Assembly (NCBI GenBank): GCA_013423325.1
Contig: BLJB01000210.1
Coordinates: 6,414 to 70,413 of the forward strand
Direction of reading: 5' to 3'
From: Usnea hakonensis
Lineage: Eukaryota > Ascomycota > Lecanoromycetes > Lecanorales > Parmeliaceae
Length of the DNA: 64,000 bases
The stretch's first letter is position 1, and each line of letters opens with the position of its first letter. The notes below the pieces were generated by a model that was not told where the DNA came from, did not search any database, and saw nothing but the letters and a program-made list of their open reading frames with translations. Of this stretch, positions 44,636 through 56,903 are shown piece by piece. The position numbers were made by a program, and so were the translations under genes.

Positions 44636-45636
44636 ATGCGGCATACTCAGTTGTCTCGAAGCATGTCAAAGTCTATGAGGATGGAATCTTCCGAAATTGA
44701 AAACAAAGCCAATGCAGCATTCGCAGGCTCTCGCCAGGCCAACTTAAGAGATATGAACTGTAATACGGACCGCAAATGGGACACATCCCAGACTTTTCAG
44801 GAAAGGCTAACACTATTGACTAGTCATTATCAACCAGGAGACCCAGCCTTCCCAGGGCGAGGAGACCCAGCCTTCCGAGGACGAAGAGAAAGGGGAAGAC
44901 TCTAGACCCAAGCTCTGGCAATGGCGTCGATGGAGCAAGAAAAAAAAAGCAATATTGTGTATCTTAAGTATCCTGATCATCCTGATCATCCTGATCGCGG
45001 TTCTCGCCCCTGTACTATCAGTAAATCATCGCAAAGTCCTTTCTGAAAGACCACCGAGGTATGATATGAAGTGATTGCCGAAAACAGCATGGTTCACATT
45101 CCAACTACTTCTACATTATTATAGTAGCACTAAAACGGCGCCAATTGCGTCTCCACCCTTATCTACCTCGGCTATGACTCAAACGACGGTGTCCCCCCCA
45201 CCCGTTGCTACCGCGGATGGCGTGCATCTAGTGAACTCAGTCCACCAATTTGCACCCGCAGGTAGTGAGCTTGCGTACTACAAGTCTGCAGTGGATGGGA
45301 CCGATGCGACACTTCAGCGGCAGCCAGATGATACCACTGTGATAGCTGTGAATATGGATGCTCAATGGGAGGGGCAGAACAGGACAGGTGAGCTTGAGCC
45401 ATACACTGTTCTTCGGAGGCGATCTTGCGTCTAATGAGGCCGTGATAGGTAACTCTACCGTGACCAACACCAAATGGTGGGCCTTTACAAACGCAACAGC
45501 TACAAATGCGCAAGTAAACGCGACAGTCGGTGAGGCTGGCAATGGAGAGCGCTCCTTCGTTTGTTACAAAGACAATGGCAGGATACTGTACGCATTAAAC
45601 GATATTTACTTCTACTCGTTTTACTTTTGTCAGTGA
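44636..45636 (+). CDS. Single-pass (type II) membrane glycoprotein, 269 aa, unknown function
   Basis: Exons: 44636-44759, 44824-45058, 45125-45387 and 45449-45636; introns of 64, 66 and 61 nt with CTAAC or CTAAT branch points, and the frame closes exactly. The start may instead be the ATG at 44663. About 75 acidic/basic cytoplasmic residues (QPSQGEETQPSEDEEKGED) are followed by KKKK and a membrane helix AILCILSILIILIILIAVLA. The outer part has a Ser/Thr/Pro stalk and a C-terminal domain with several NxT/S sites (NSTVTN, NATATN, NATVG) and Cys in FVCYKDNG and YFC at the very end. I do not recognise the domain. The intron positions, especially the last, decide whether the gene reads through. 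Confidence 0.65.
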
Positions 45637-46141
45637 GGATGTAACGCTTGAGGATTAGGTCTTGATAAATGGGTGTAGACGTGGAACCTTAGACCTGGTG
45701 AGCTTGCATCCGAATGGGAAAATAGGAGGATCTTAGTCCAAATGATAGATAGGTATAGATACACTTCACTTGATGCGATGATCTTTGGTGGATTGTTGAG
45801 TGAATTAGCCATTGCACATACTCAATAATAAACGTTCAAATAAGATAATTTCCGCTGAGCATAGAGAAGATCATGAACATTTGGAAAAAAAGGGAAGAGG
45901 AGTGTAAATATGTCCTGCAGTGGCTATCAATACAGATAGATCATAGATATGACCCAAACCATGAAAATAAGTGCCGTTATGTAGTAGATCATTTAGTTCC
46001 AAAATCCGCCCCATTTCTTGGGTTTATGGGGCGGGAAGCTCCATGTCGATATCCATACCGAGGTTTATTCCAGTGAAAAGCGATTCATCGAGACTGCGAG
46101 AAACGGCTTTATGCTATGTCGTAGTTTGCCTATTCAAAGAC
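45637..46141. other. Convergent intergenic region
   Basis: 3' flanks of the glycoprotein gene and PRP6. No gene seen. Confidence 0.4.
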
Positions 46142-49108
46142 CTAACCCATCCTCCCCTTCTCATCCTCATCCAACAGCCTTACCACCCTCTTCAACACCT
46201 CCTCCGTCCCCAACGCCTTATTCGCCGGCTCCTTCCTCACCGACTGCCACACCTCCCCATGCCTAGGCTCATTCGCCACACACTTGCCCACCACCTCCCT
46301 CCTCTTCTCCTCAGTGCCATGCTGCATCAGAAACTTGACGTACCAAGCCCACGTATCCCCCAAATCCGCATCCAGCACAATCGCCTTTTCGAACCAATTC
46401 GCAGCCTTGTCCAGCTTGCGTTCATTCCAGAAGACGCGTGCGACGGTGACGAAGAGGGTGGGGTCGTTATCGCATTTCTTGATGGCTTCGAGGCTGCGGG
46501 GTTTGCGCTGCGTGCGCGGTTCGAGGTGCCAGATGGATTCGGACCACAGGAGGCCGCTGGTCGGGAGGGCTTGGAGCGCTTTGGCCATGAGGACTTTGGC
46601 TTGGGGTATGTTGCCTGCTCGGCGTTCGACGCGGATGGCTTCAAGTCGGAGCTCGGCGCTTTTAGGCGAGGACATTAGGCCGCGTTCGAGGACGCTTCGG
46701 GCTTTGACTACTACGCCGCTTGCTTCTTCGAGGCGGCTAAGAAGTATGAAGAGTGGTACAGCTGTGGGACATGCTCGGGTTCCGACGTTGTACGCTTCGC
46801 GTGCTTGCGGTACTTGAGATTTCGATACGTATATTTGCCCTTTGAGGGCATGTAATTTCCAGCAGCTTGGGAACGTATTCAACGCTTGCTGGCATAGATC
46901 AAGAGCTGCGTCGTTGTTGCCCTGTTGACGCTCGAACGCAACGCTCTTGTACCAAACTCTGTCCGTACTGGCTTCTTGGCGAGCGGTGCGTAGTAATTCT
47001 CGCGCGGCCGATATTTGATGGTTATCAGCTTCGAGTTGGAAGGCAGAAAGGTATATGGATTCGGACTCTGGGTTCTGGTTGAAAGCTCGTCCAAGAATCC
47101 TACGTGCTTCATCGAGCTCTTTGGTCCGCCATTTTTCTCGCGCGTACATCATCCAAAGATCTTCGTCGTTAGGCACTGCCTCGACTGACTTTTCCATAAG
47201 CTGGAAGAGAGCTTCTGGTGTGCCGTGAGCTTTTTCGAGATCGACAGCGGCTCGCCAGAGCTTTCTTGACGTGAAGTAAATTCGTAGAGCATAGGCGTAT
47301 ATGGCTCTTGTGGTCTCGTATCTGCCTCGACTGATGGACCCTTGTGCGTCCTCCATCCAGATGTTTTTGCGATCATCGTCGTCATCATCCAAACCATAGC
47401 CCAGGGTTTCCCTGATAAGGCACGCTGCTGTCTTGATTGCACCCTCAGCCTCGCATTTTTCCGCTTCCTGTACCCACTCCTCACGCTTCAACATAGCGTT
47501 CTCACGAGCCAGAGATTGAATGGCCCTACGTATAATCTGTTCCGGATTGCCTTTCCCAGTTTCTTCTGCCAATCGAGAAGCAGCTATCCAGACTAGATGC
47601 GAAGACGGATTGGCCAATCGAGCTTTATTCAGGACCTTCTGAGCATTCTCAGGTGTTTCGTTTTGGGCAACAAGCCGGGCGTACGCCAGCCAAAGTTCCA
47701 CCGAGAGTGGTATCTCCTCTGTAGCTTTTGCTAGTAGCAATTTAGCATCTTGTTCACTGTCTTCGAGCTTGATCATCTCCTTCCAAATGATCACACTCTT
47801 CGAGAGGAAGTCCGCAGCTTTGCGCATAACACGCTTCTTCCCAGAAATGGTGTTCTCCAATTCCATGGCCTGGATCCACAGTCTTGTAGATTGTGGCTGC
47901 GCCTTCAATGCATTGGCCGCAATGATTTTACCGTTGTGGTTGTCCCCTCCACTCGAGAGACGAATTGCTTCGAGCCAAACATCCTCGCTCTGGGACCCAC
48001 AAATTTCGCAACCCTTAGCTATGACATTTCGTGCTGCAACTACTTTCCCAGCGAGTTCCTCCAGCCGACTCAGTGCCAAATAGCCCGGGGCGTGACGGGA
48101 GTTTGTTTTAATGACAGACTCCAGCAAGGCTCGTACACGATTTATATCTCCGACCTCCACTTCACCGGCTTTGAGCTCAGACTTCGAGAGACTTGTCAAG
48201 TAGCCCTTGGGATCGATATTCGTAGCTGTGCCTGATGTGGAGTCTGCCCCTCCTGACTGGGCTGCTTGGTCCAGTCGGACCTGCAACACCTTATCTCTTG
48301 CTGCTCCTATGTCCGCAAAATTGGTCATGGTCCCGTCCATGGTATCCGTCCCTGCTCCGTTAGTCGCAGAGCCATCGTCAACCACACTGGTATCCATTTG
48401 AGTCGAATCTCTTGCTCCGGCAATGACACTATCCGGCACGGCGTAGAATCTATTCCGGGCCTCGGTCTTGGTTCTTTTATTCTTCCTGGTCAAATCTCCG
48501 GCTTCCGGCAGGTTTGCCCAGTCTTGTTCCGACACACTGGCAAGGCTCCGCTTGAGGTCTGCAAACTGCTGTTGAATCTTCGGGTTGTTGGCCTCATACT
48601 CTGCTCGTTCTTGGGCCTCGCGTGCTTCCCTAGATTTGGCGGACGGGTTCAAGTTGGTAATCTGTTCAAACAAAGAGGGCAATGATAAACCATATGTACA
48701 GCATTTGAGGCGAAAGCCAACGCAGGAAACAAAATAGAAGAGAACTAACCTTCGTGATTTTCGTCTCTTCTCCATTCGTTCATCGATGTCTTGATATAAG
48801 CGGTCTGCCTCGTCGTCATCGCGATCGAACTGGCCATTTGCAAACAACCCCGTTTCGTTCTCTGGATCTTGAAATCGGTCATCATCCTCTTCCTCTTCCT
48901 TCTTTTCCGTAGCGCCGTATGCTGTCGGCGGGGCTGCTCCAAGCTGTGCAGCACGTTTTGCTAGAGCTTCTTTGATCTGATCTTCACTCGGACCCTCCCT
49001 CGCTGGACCTAAGTCGGATCGTGTTGTAAATCCGGTAGCACCTCGTCCCAACCCAGCGACGTAATTTTCAGGCGCAAGCTGGCTCAGGAAGTCCTTCCGT
49101 CCAGCCAT
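46142..49108 (-). CDS. PRP6: Pre-mRNA splicing factor PRP6 (U4/U6.U5 tri-snRNP)
   Basis: It bridges U5 and U4/U6 snRNPs in the spliceosome (family knowledge). Exons 49108-48750 and 48629-46142; the 120-nt intron ends at TAG 48630, and splicing joins RMEKRRKSRR to EAREAQERAEYEANNPKIQQQF (in two parts), the expected PRP1 N-terminal domain. Length is 948 aa, normal for the family. PRP1_N spans roughly residues 12-160 (APENYVAGLGRGATGFTTRSDLGPA). The rest is a series of HAT/TPR-like helical repeats (for example WLAYARLVAQ, LWIQAMELE, LWMMYAREKW). It shares a 357-bp divergent promoter with DIM1, so splicing and ribosome-biogenesis genes sit head to head. Confidence 0.96.
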   Translation of the reverse strand: MAGRKDFLSQLAPENYVAGLGRGATGFTTRSDLGPAREGPSEDQIKEALAKRAAQLGAAPPTAYGATEKKEEEEDDDRFQDPENETGLFANGQFDRDDDEADRLYQDIDERMEKRRKSRRLVLFYFVSCVGFRLKCCTYGLSLPSLFEQITNLNPSAKSREAREAQERAEYEANNPKIQQQFADLKRSLASVSEQDWANLPEAGDLTRKNKRTKTEARNRFYAVPDSVIAGARDSTQMDTSVVDDGSATNGAGTDTMDGTMTNFADIGAARDKVLQVRLDQAAQSGGADSTSGTATNIDPKGYLTSLSKSELKAGEVEVGDINRVRALLESVIKTNSRHAPGYLALSRLEELAGKVVAARNVIAKGCEICGSQSEDVWLEAIRLSSGGDNHNGKIIAANALKAQPQSTRLWIQAMELENTISGKKRVMRKAADFLSKSVIIWKEMIKLEDSEQDAKLLLAKATEEIPLSVELWLAYARLVAQNETPENAQKVLNKARLANPSSHLVWIAASRLAEETGKGNPEQIIRRAIQSLARENAMLKREEWVQEAEKCEAEGAIKTAACLIRETLGYGLDDDDDDRKNIWMEDAQGSISRGRYETTRAIYAYALRIYFTSRKLWRAAVDLEKAHGTPEALFQLMEKSVEAVPNDEDLWMMYAREKWRTKELDEARRILGRAFNQNPESESIYLSAFQLEADNHQISAARELLRTARQEASTDRVWYKSVAFERQQGNNDAALDLCQQALNTFPSCWKLHALKGQIYVSKSQVPQAREAYNVGTRACPTAVPLFILLSRLEEASGVVVKARSVLERGLMSSPKSAELRLEAIRVERRAGNIPQAKVLMAKALQALPTSGLLWSESIWHLEPRTQRKPRSLEAIKKCDNDPTLFVTVARVFWNERKLDKAANWFEKAIVLDADLGDTWAWYVKFLMQHGTEEKRREVVGKCVANEPRHGEVWQSVRKEPANKALGTEEVLKRVVRLLDEDEKGRMG

Positions 49109-49465
49109 TTTGTCATGGAGATGAAGGCGATGCCGGTATGCAATGTTACTGAGAGCTCAAATAAGACTGGTGATCGGCGGCACTAATGCAAGGATCCCGT
49201 CTTATCGATAAGAAAAGATCACTTCACTTTGGAGTGGTCTGAATCTCAAAGTGAACATAAGAGCACATCACACAATTTTTCCTGACTTCCAATACTATAC
49301 ACTCGTAGAATATCCATTTGAATAGGCTTTCTGCTCAAACTTGATTGTCATAAGAAAATTTGGAGTCTTCTGTCTAAAAAAGCCAAAAGTTCTCCCATTG
49401 GAGAACCACTTTCCACGCATTGCTTGATAATCGATTATTAAATTCCTGGAGGAGAAAGGGGAGAG
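49109..49465. promoter_or_regulatory. Divergent promoter of PRP6 and DIM1
   Basis: 357 bp between the two ATGs. It contains a TAATCGATTA palindrome at about 49,428 and a CGATAAG at about 49,205. No clear TATA box. Confidence 0.5.
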
Positions 49466-51277
49466 ATGCCAAAAGCTGCTGGGAAGAAGCGTAATGGCGC
49501 TTCCCATGGTACTGGACCGTACAGCAATGCTGGCAAAGGCTCTGCGGCGAACCATATTTTCAAAATGAAAACAGTACGTACGCTTTTTCTGAAATCTTGA
49601 GCTATTTCTTGCGAACTACTGGTCTTGAAGCCTAAGACAAGGCTCGATATCACCTTTTAGATAAGTAACGCTAATCTTCAAACCAAAATGCAGGACATCG
49701 GTCAACATGTGCTCAAAGTATGCCCTCGTGCAAGCGTTGCGTACCAGAGATCAAGTTTTCTGACATTTGATCCAAGAACCCTGGTGTTGCACAGGCAATA
49801 GGTTCGTATTTTTATGGCGCAGTATTGTAGGCCGAAAATTCTGTTTGCGGAAAGAGATACTAATTCGATGTTCTTTGATTAGTCGATAAGGCGGACCTCA
49901 AACAGAGCGATGTCAGCCGCCAATATTATTGAAATTTGGCGATGAAGTCAAAGCTGAATGCAAGTAGATTGTCCTCGAAGTAGGTCCTGGAACAGGTAAC
50001 TTGACAGTCAAGATACTTGAGAAAGCAAAGAGAGTCATTGCTGTCGAATTGGATCCTAGAATGGCAGCGGAACTCACAAAACGAGTGCAAGGTTTGTTAT
50101 GTCTAGATTAGACATTCCATACTGTGGAGTAATTTTAAAAAAGGGAAACCCGAACAAAAGCGATTAGAAGTCTTACTCGGTGACGTTGTAAAGACCGATT
50201 TACCTGTGAGTCTCCGCGTCTTGAAGCATACTATTTACATCTTTTGACATGAACCCTCTGTCTGAAAGCTGAGGTCACGGGTCTTTACATCAGAAAGAAA
50301 ATGCTGACCTTAGATTGTTTCCAGTACTTCGATGTCTGCATAAGCAACACACCCTATCAAGTACGTCTTCTCTGGCTGCATCCTTTTCTCAATCAGTGGC
50401 CAATTGAACCACCCTCTAGATCTCTTCTCCCTTAACTTTCAAACTCCTCGCCCTATCTCCCGCCCCTCGCACCTGCATCCTAACCTTTCAACTCGAATTT
50501 GCTCAAAGGCTCTTCGCCAGGGCCGGATCCGCCCTCTATTCGCGCCTTTCAGTCAACACTCAAATGTGGGCCACAGTCACACACATCATGAAAATCGTAT
50601 GTACTTCTGCTAAAACCTGCTCAGCATGGAATAAGCTATGCTAACGACTCCAGGGCCGCAACAATTTCCGTCCTCCACCGGCAGTGGAAAGTAGCGTGGT
50701 ACGACTGGTACCGAAGAGACCCAGGCCAGATGTCAGCTGGGACGAGTGGGACGGGCTATTGAGAATCTGTTTCGTAAGGAAGAATCGGACGCTGAGGGCG
50801 GGATTCCTTGGCACAACCACCATCATGGACATGCTCGAAGCCAACTACCGAACCTGGTGCGCACAGAACGACATCGCCGTCGAAGACGGGCCATCGAACA
50901 CCAACAGCGCAGATACAGCTATGGACCTGGATACCGAAACGCAAGCAGCGGAAGTGGAAACGCCAACACCAAACAACGACGACGAAGAAGAAGAAGAAGA
51001 AGAAGAAGCAGAATGGCAAGGCATCATGGACGTAGACGACGTCGACACACCCTCTTTCTTCCAAGACGAGCTCGACGACAAAGCCAAAGCCCTGAACGCC
51101 AAGGCCGGAGGAACGAGGAAGAAGAAGGGGAAAGTTGGGGAATTGGTTCGGGAGAAAGTGAGGAGGGTTTTGGAGGAGGAGACAGGGTTAGCGGACAAGA
51201 GGGCGCGGATGTGCGATGAGAGCGATTTTCTGAGATTGCTGTGGGCGTTTAATAAGGAGGGGATCCATTTCTGTTGA
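49466..51277 (+). CDS. DIM1: 18S rRNA dimethyladenosine transferase DIM1
   Basis: It methylates two adjacent adenines at the 3' end of 18S rRNA and is needed for small-subunit maturation (family knowledge). Nine exons: 49466-49573, 49694-49717, 49777-49801, 49883-49911, 49968-50091, 50144-50205, 50325-50360, 50420-50596 and 50654-51277, giving 402 aa; all phases fit. Motifs: MPKAAGKKRNG start, SAM-binding VLEVGPGTGNLT (motif I), VIAVELDPRM (motif II), catalytic NTPYQIS (motif IV, KsgA/Dim1 type), and RNNFRPPPAVESSVVR. An acidic insert (DDEEEEEEEE) lies between the Rossmann and C-terminal parts. Exons of 24, 25, 29 and 36 nt are very small for a fungus. Confidence 0.95.
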
Positions 51278-51860
51278 GGGATGTGGGGGATGTGGAAAAG
51301 GACGGAGTTATGATGTAGATGTCCTATTATTTAGCAAAGGCACTGCTAGGAAGGGAAAGATGAGATTGCATTGTTTGCACGGTGCATGATGGCTTCAATT
51401 TGATATTCCAAAATCTCGCATCTCATCCACAATTCTATGGGCTCATCAGTAGTTTTCCCTGCCCAAAAAAAAATTCCCGGCTATTTCCAAATCCAGAAAC
51501 GTTATACATTGCATTGAGAAAGCCTCTTCGTAGATTCTAGCTACTATGCCGCTTAAAACGAATAATCACAGAGCCGCCGAGCGCGCAGCTCACCATGAAT
51601 ATCATACAATATAAAAAATAAACGATAAAGATTCATCACATATACAACCTCCTCCCCCAACCGTGCCATGAAGACACAACAAACCAGCCTCCCATTAATG
51701 CAAAGTGGGTATCTTTCCATGTCCCCAACGCCATTTTTTAAATGCGCTCGGGCCAAATATCCAGAGCTCAATGATGCCCGCCAAACTCCCCCAATGCACG
51801 TATGCATAGCCCCCCGCGTTAAGTCGTCACAGATTCTCCATAAAGAAGGGGGGCGAATGA
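51278..51860. other. Convergent intergenic region
   Basis: 3' flanks of DIM1 and HFI1. No gene seen. Confidence 0.4.
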
Positions 51861-53444
51861 TCATTGCCCGATCGCCAAGCATTCGTCCAAGAGCGAGAAG
51901 AGGGCTTCTCGGTCCTTTGCCGAGCCACCTTCCCAGCCAAAGTTGTCGTTATCGGTGTGTGTGTTCCCGTTCACATGGACGCCATTTGTCAGAACCCCGT
52001 TCACCCGGGCGCCGCTTCGCTCCGTCTCAGCGTCTTTCATCTCCACGTCCTCCTCAGGGTGCCTGCCCCATCCTTCCAGGACGCCTTCTGGCCAGCCGCC
52101 CATTATGTTCTCCACGACTGTCGGCATCTGGCCTATGCCACAGTCGCCACCAATGTCTAATGCGATCCGGAAGTCACCCATTCCGAGTGGTCTCCTGGCT
52201 GCCGCTTCTTTGGCTTCTGCAGGCAAGAGATTGCTCACCATGCCTCTCGACATCTCGCCTTTGGAAAACATGTTCTCTTCCCTTTCAAGTTGTTGCCGGT
52301 AGCGGTGCGTACTTATGGAAATCGAACCTGCCGCGCCGGCGAGATTGCTTCGAGTTTTGGCAAGTACAGAGCCGATGACAGACTTGATGAATTGTTCTGT
52401 GGCAGTGGCCATGAATTCTGCGCAGGCGGCAGAGGGACCATTAGGGAGCGATTGTTCGTAGCAGATGGGAACCATGCGATTGTGGATTGTGTCCGTGTCA
52501 GGGAATTCGCCCGTTTCACTGGCCAGAGGCTGAGAGTAGCGCTTGCGGATTTCGAGATCCCAGTCTGAATGTTGGAGAGATTAGTGATAATGACAAGCGG
52601 ACATGGACAAGTAAAATGAATAGGACTGAATTCTTACTTGTCTTGTTGAGTCCACCAGCGCTCGCAGGCACACTGTCTGGTAGCCTGATCATCTTTGCAG
52701 CATGGTAATCGTTCATTGAGGAGGCTACTGAGTGGGAAACATTGTCGTACGTCTCACCCTAGACGAAGATAGTCGGTATTAGCGGCTGATCTATTTCGAT
52801 GGAGTGTCCATGGACGAGCTACGTCGAGAAAGGATTCCCAGCACCATCAGGCTACTCACGTCGGGTACTTCTTTCAACCTCCGTCGGTCCCTCGGTGGCA
52901 GACGCATGATCTCTATCTTTAGTCGTTGCTCTGCTGCATCTCCAGAGACGGGCTTGGCAAGCACTGTTGGCTTGTCGTTTGCTGAAACCCATGGCGCAAC
53001 TCCGGGTTCAGGAAGATCGCGACCAACATTTGCGAATATCCCTGCTATCAATTGATTGTGTAGATGTTCCGTATTTGGGTCCACTGTAACGTAGTGGTCT
53101 ATTTGGAATGAGAGCTCGTTTTGATTGAGTTCGCCTATGGGAGCATGCTTTCGTCAGCTTCCTCTCATACAGTGAATATAGTAGCCGCAGTACAAGGGAG
53201 AGGACTCACCGAGTATGAAAAGACCAATAGCTTCCTTGTACTTTGCAAAGTTCTCCCCAACGGCAGCCTTTAGGCTGGTGTAGTATGGTTCTAGATCGAT
53301 GCGCTGCGCGCCGCTGACTGTTTTGATAGCTTTCTGTGAGGGTGATGCTGAGATACCGTTTGGTTGTTTAAGTGACAAGGCATTTGGAAAGGCTGAAGAT
53401 ATGGAGTCTGAGCGGCTTAGCGCAGCTGGATCAATGTCCGGCAT
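51861..53444 (-). CDS. HFI1: SAGA complex subunit HFI1/ADA1
   Basis: A structural, histone-fold subunit of the SAGA co-activator (family knowledge). Exons 53444-53210, 53134-52860, 52758-52638 and 52564-51861; introns of 75, 101 and 73 nt; 444 aa; phases close exactly. The N-terminal SAGA-Tad1 region reads QRIDLEPYYTSLKAAVGENF, then GELNQNELSFQIDHYV and PNTEHLHNQLIAGIF. After that come LPPRDRRRLKEVPD and, across intron 3, GGLNKTN-WDLEIRKRY. The last part holds MVPICYEQSLPNG and FIKSVIGSVLAKTRSN. This order is that of fungal Hfi1. The Ser/acidic C-terminal tail is variable in the family. Confidence 0.88.
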
Positions 53445-54815
53445 AGCGTTGGCTGGTGTTTAGCTAGGGGCATACGCCTGGTTGTTCTATGGGCGCCGAC
53501 GCCCCATTAGTCAAGAGTGAGCCCAGATATCATGTAAATACCATCTAGTGCCAAAAATCTATGATAAAATGATGCCTGTATTGTGGATGATCAGTCGCAG
53601 ATGTTAAAGTATGGACAATTCACAAAGCTGGGGAGGCGTTTAACGCGACTAGACACTAAGCGCCGGCAGTTGCTATAAAAGGTTCTTATCTTGTTGTCTC
53701 AACGCTCAAAGTACGTATATCTAAACAGCAAGCGAGAGAGCTGAACTCTGTAAGGAATTTATAAAAATACATGCTATATATATTCTCGATAGTAAGTATT
53801 TTATGACAGCCATACCTATCTTCTCAATTGCACCGTGTTATCTAGATCGTCCATATTACTTAATATATCGTTTCAGGAAAGCCACATAAAAGTGTCAAGT
53901 ATATATATATGCTTGTTACTTGAGAGTCATGTTTTTCTGACGGAAAGTCTATCAAAACTCTCTGCTTCGAGAAGGAAGCAATCATCGTCACCTCATTCTA
54001 TGATTTCATCTCTCCAGATCCCGTTGTCATTCATTCTGACGAGAGATTTGGAACAATTTTGGCCATGTACCCACAGATAAAGTCGTTCAATATAAAATCA
54101 AATGCAAAAAAGCGTCAGCTATTGCATTAGCTATTGTGTTCTCACCATGACTGGACTGGCGGACTTGAATGAGTGAACAGAGAGAAACCTTGCCTAGTTT
54201 CACCCCCAGGGGATTCGCTAAACCTTCGAGATGGCATTGGGGAGAAAGATAGTACGGGTAAAGTCGGCAATATGGGGAGATATTGCTGCGATGCCGTTCC
54301 CAATAACACCGCAACTATGCATACTTCTTCTTTGGTCTCAACTGGACGTAGTACGAGATGCTGACCCTGAGTCATTGACTTGGCCGATTGTCCATGAAGT
54401 GGCCTTTACGCTTCATAGCGTCGGAGGTCATCGTACTCGCAACCTATGCAGTCTCCTAAACCTCCTAGGGTGTTTGGCTACCTCATCATGCATCTGGATC
54501 CTCCATCTTTGGGCACCAGATAACACCATGGTGCTCTTACCAAAGGTAGGATCAAACCCAACTATACTCGCTTAGAAAATGCAAGTGTGAAGATGTGGTT
54601 CCGGAAAGTTCTATATATAACGGGCCTAGGGTTACGGATACTGGAACTAGCAAGTCTTTCATTTCACACCGTGAACTTGTATACAACAAATCACAACATC
54701 CAAAACACCCTTTGCTTCAGCAAACTTTAATTGATTTCGACTCTACTCCCTTCGTGGTGTTTGAGATCTGGTACAATTTACGATAAACCTATAAACCATA
54801 CTCTAAACACACGAA
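53445..54815. other. Divergent intergenic region
   Basis: About 1.4 kb between HFI1 and the F-box-like gene. Several unsupported short frames exist on both strands (one of 114 codons at 54231-54575), with no domain, splice or codon-use support. Confidence 0.4.
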
Positions 54816-56469
54816 ATGTCTCGTTTGCCTGCAGAGATATGGCATCAAATCGCCGGTGATGTATGGCTGCCTGGAAGAAGATCAACAAAGAGACCTGTTA
54901 TTGATGCTTTAATCTAGGTGTACGCTGCCAGAGACCTGGATACGATCATGACAATGAGCTCGTTGAGCAAATCTATCCACGTTCAGACCAATTCATGGTT
55001 CTACCATCGTATAGAGTTAGATATGGGCAATCCCCATCAAATTTTGAGTTTCATTTCGAATTTGAGTAATGCGAACGCAGCCTACATCCGTTCCTTAACT
55101 ATCTTGCCGATTAAAAATGTAGTCAACCGGCTACCGGTAGGAACGCTCGAGGGTCTAGTGCGGACTCTCCCAATGTTGCGCATCTTCAGGTAATCAGGCC
55201 GCCCCTGCCGTGCCTAGAGAAGCTGACAAAAGACATAAAGCTGGTATTGCAGTCTGGCGATTGGAGAACCACTACTAAGAGTACTCGAAGACCGCTCCAA
55301 CATATCTGAAGTACGGGTGTCCTATCAAGTTGCGACGCCTCTCGAACCCATGTTCCCTTTCAGTACACTATCCCCATCCTGGAAGTTGACCCTCTTGAAA
55401 TTGTTGATTGAATATGATCGGAGCGGACGACCGAATGTAAACTCTCAGCTTTGCCAGATGGCTATCCTTAACGCACCAAACTTGGTCAATCTTCACGTCT
55501 CCTTCCAGTACCCAACACATCCGGATTACTTCGATGACCATAATCGTACACTGGGAACTTTCAATTTCTACACCGCCCAGGGCCTCCCGACAATAAAGTT
55601 CCTGACACTGTATGGCTACACCGTTGGCCTCGTGCGCGAGAATGAGATGGAACATAGAATTCAGACTTCAGCTCTTCGAGAACTCGTTTTAACACCTGGG
55701 CCGGGATCGAACCTCGAAATCTTCTTAACGACATTGATGCACAGCGGCGAACTCCACTTAAAAGTCCTTGAGCTACGTTGGAAATATCCCGGTATGCTCG
55801 ATTCGTTCGCTTATCAGTGGGTCACGTTCTTTACCGGTTTTCTTCAGCAGTTCAAAGGCCTAAAGAAGTTGCTTATAAAAGGTGATATCGTGAGGCCGTT
55901 TTCCGCCTTGAGTAATGGCATTAGTTGGCACGGTGAGACACTGGAAGAATTGACATTGCACAATTCGCCCGATGCCAGCTCGCTGTTTTATCGATCAAGG
56001 GAGCCAGCCTTGGGAACAGCCGTTCAAGAGATTGAAACTCTCGCGGACACATGCCCACGCCTTCGGGGAATAACTCTAGATTTGTATTTCGGCGATGTGA
56101 GTAGATTCTCACACAGATGTGCAAACCAACCAGGACTAATTCCCAACGATTCAGGACTTGGCACTGCAACGAACCTTCCAGCGTTTCCAGGCCCTGGAAA
56201 AGCTTGTCATCTACAGTCCACTCTACGACGAGTATGGGCATCGCTGTCCACCTCACGCAGATTCCCGATACGTCTACGCACTTGCCGTTCAGCTTAGATC
56301 ATCGTCTCTTCGAGAAGTCATTCTCCATTTCGGTTCACGATTCAGCTCCTTCACGGAACCTTACATCGGGCACGCCGAATTGGAGCACGAGCACCGTATG
56401 GTGTGGCACATTGAGTACCCGAAGCCTGATGATGGCTACGCGAATATCAAGGTTTGGCGTTCGGTTTAA
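54816..56469 (+). CDS. F-box/LRR-like protein, 491 aa
   Basis: Exons 54816-54860, 54918-55189, 55253-56096 and 56155-56469; introns of 57, 63 and 58 nt. The second has CTGAC and the third CTAAT as branch points, and the phases close. MSRLPAEIWHQIAGD is a typical F-box beginning (LPxEIWxxI), split by intron 1 so that most of the box falls on exon 2 (VYAARDLDTIMTMSSLSKSI). Many leucine-rich stretches follow, e.g. LRELVLTPGPG, LKVLELRWKYPG, LEELTLHNSPD, LREVILHFGS. By family logic it would be a substrate adaptor of an SCF ubiquitin ligase. The F-box is weak, so this is tentative. Confidence 0.72.
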
Positions 56470-56903
56470 AAGGGGAGGAAATGGGTATATAGGAAGTTGA
56501 TGGCTCGGGTTCAGCCTATGATGAAACTTGTGGATTTGTCCACGAGGTATTAGATGAAGGCAAGGCTTTCGAATATGAACGCTGGAGCTGAAGGAGCATA
56601 TGTTTTTTTCATGGCCGATCAGCGGTCAAGCGATTAGGAAAAGAGGCCATCTTATATCGGCGTCCTGTAGAGCCACGCATTCGTGGACGATGTGCAGAGC
56701 CTTAGACGGCGGATATACAAGGCAGTCCAATTGAAAATTTGCAAAGACACAAGACATGGTATCCGCGGTGACGTTCCTCAAGCTCTGCTTCTACCTGTCA
56801 TTCAGGCAGGGTGCCTACAAGATTTTGAGCCTACAAGATTTTGACGATTCATTTGCATAAAACCCGCATTCCTAACACCAAGTAGATGAAAAACTGAAAT
56901 ACT
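56470..56903. other. Convergent intergenic region
   Basis: 3' flanks of the F-box-like gene and the complex I gene; nothing else seen. Confidence 0.4.

Noticed and set aside
54231..54575. 114-codon frame upstream of the F-box-like gene
   Set aside because: No domain or splice support; lies in an intergenic region with similar chance frames on both strands.
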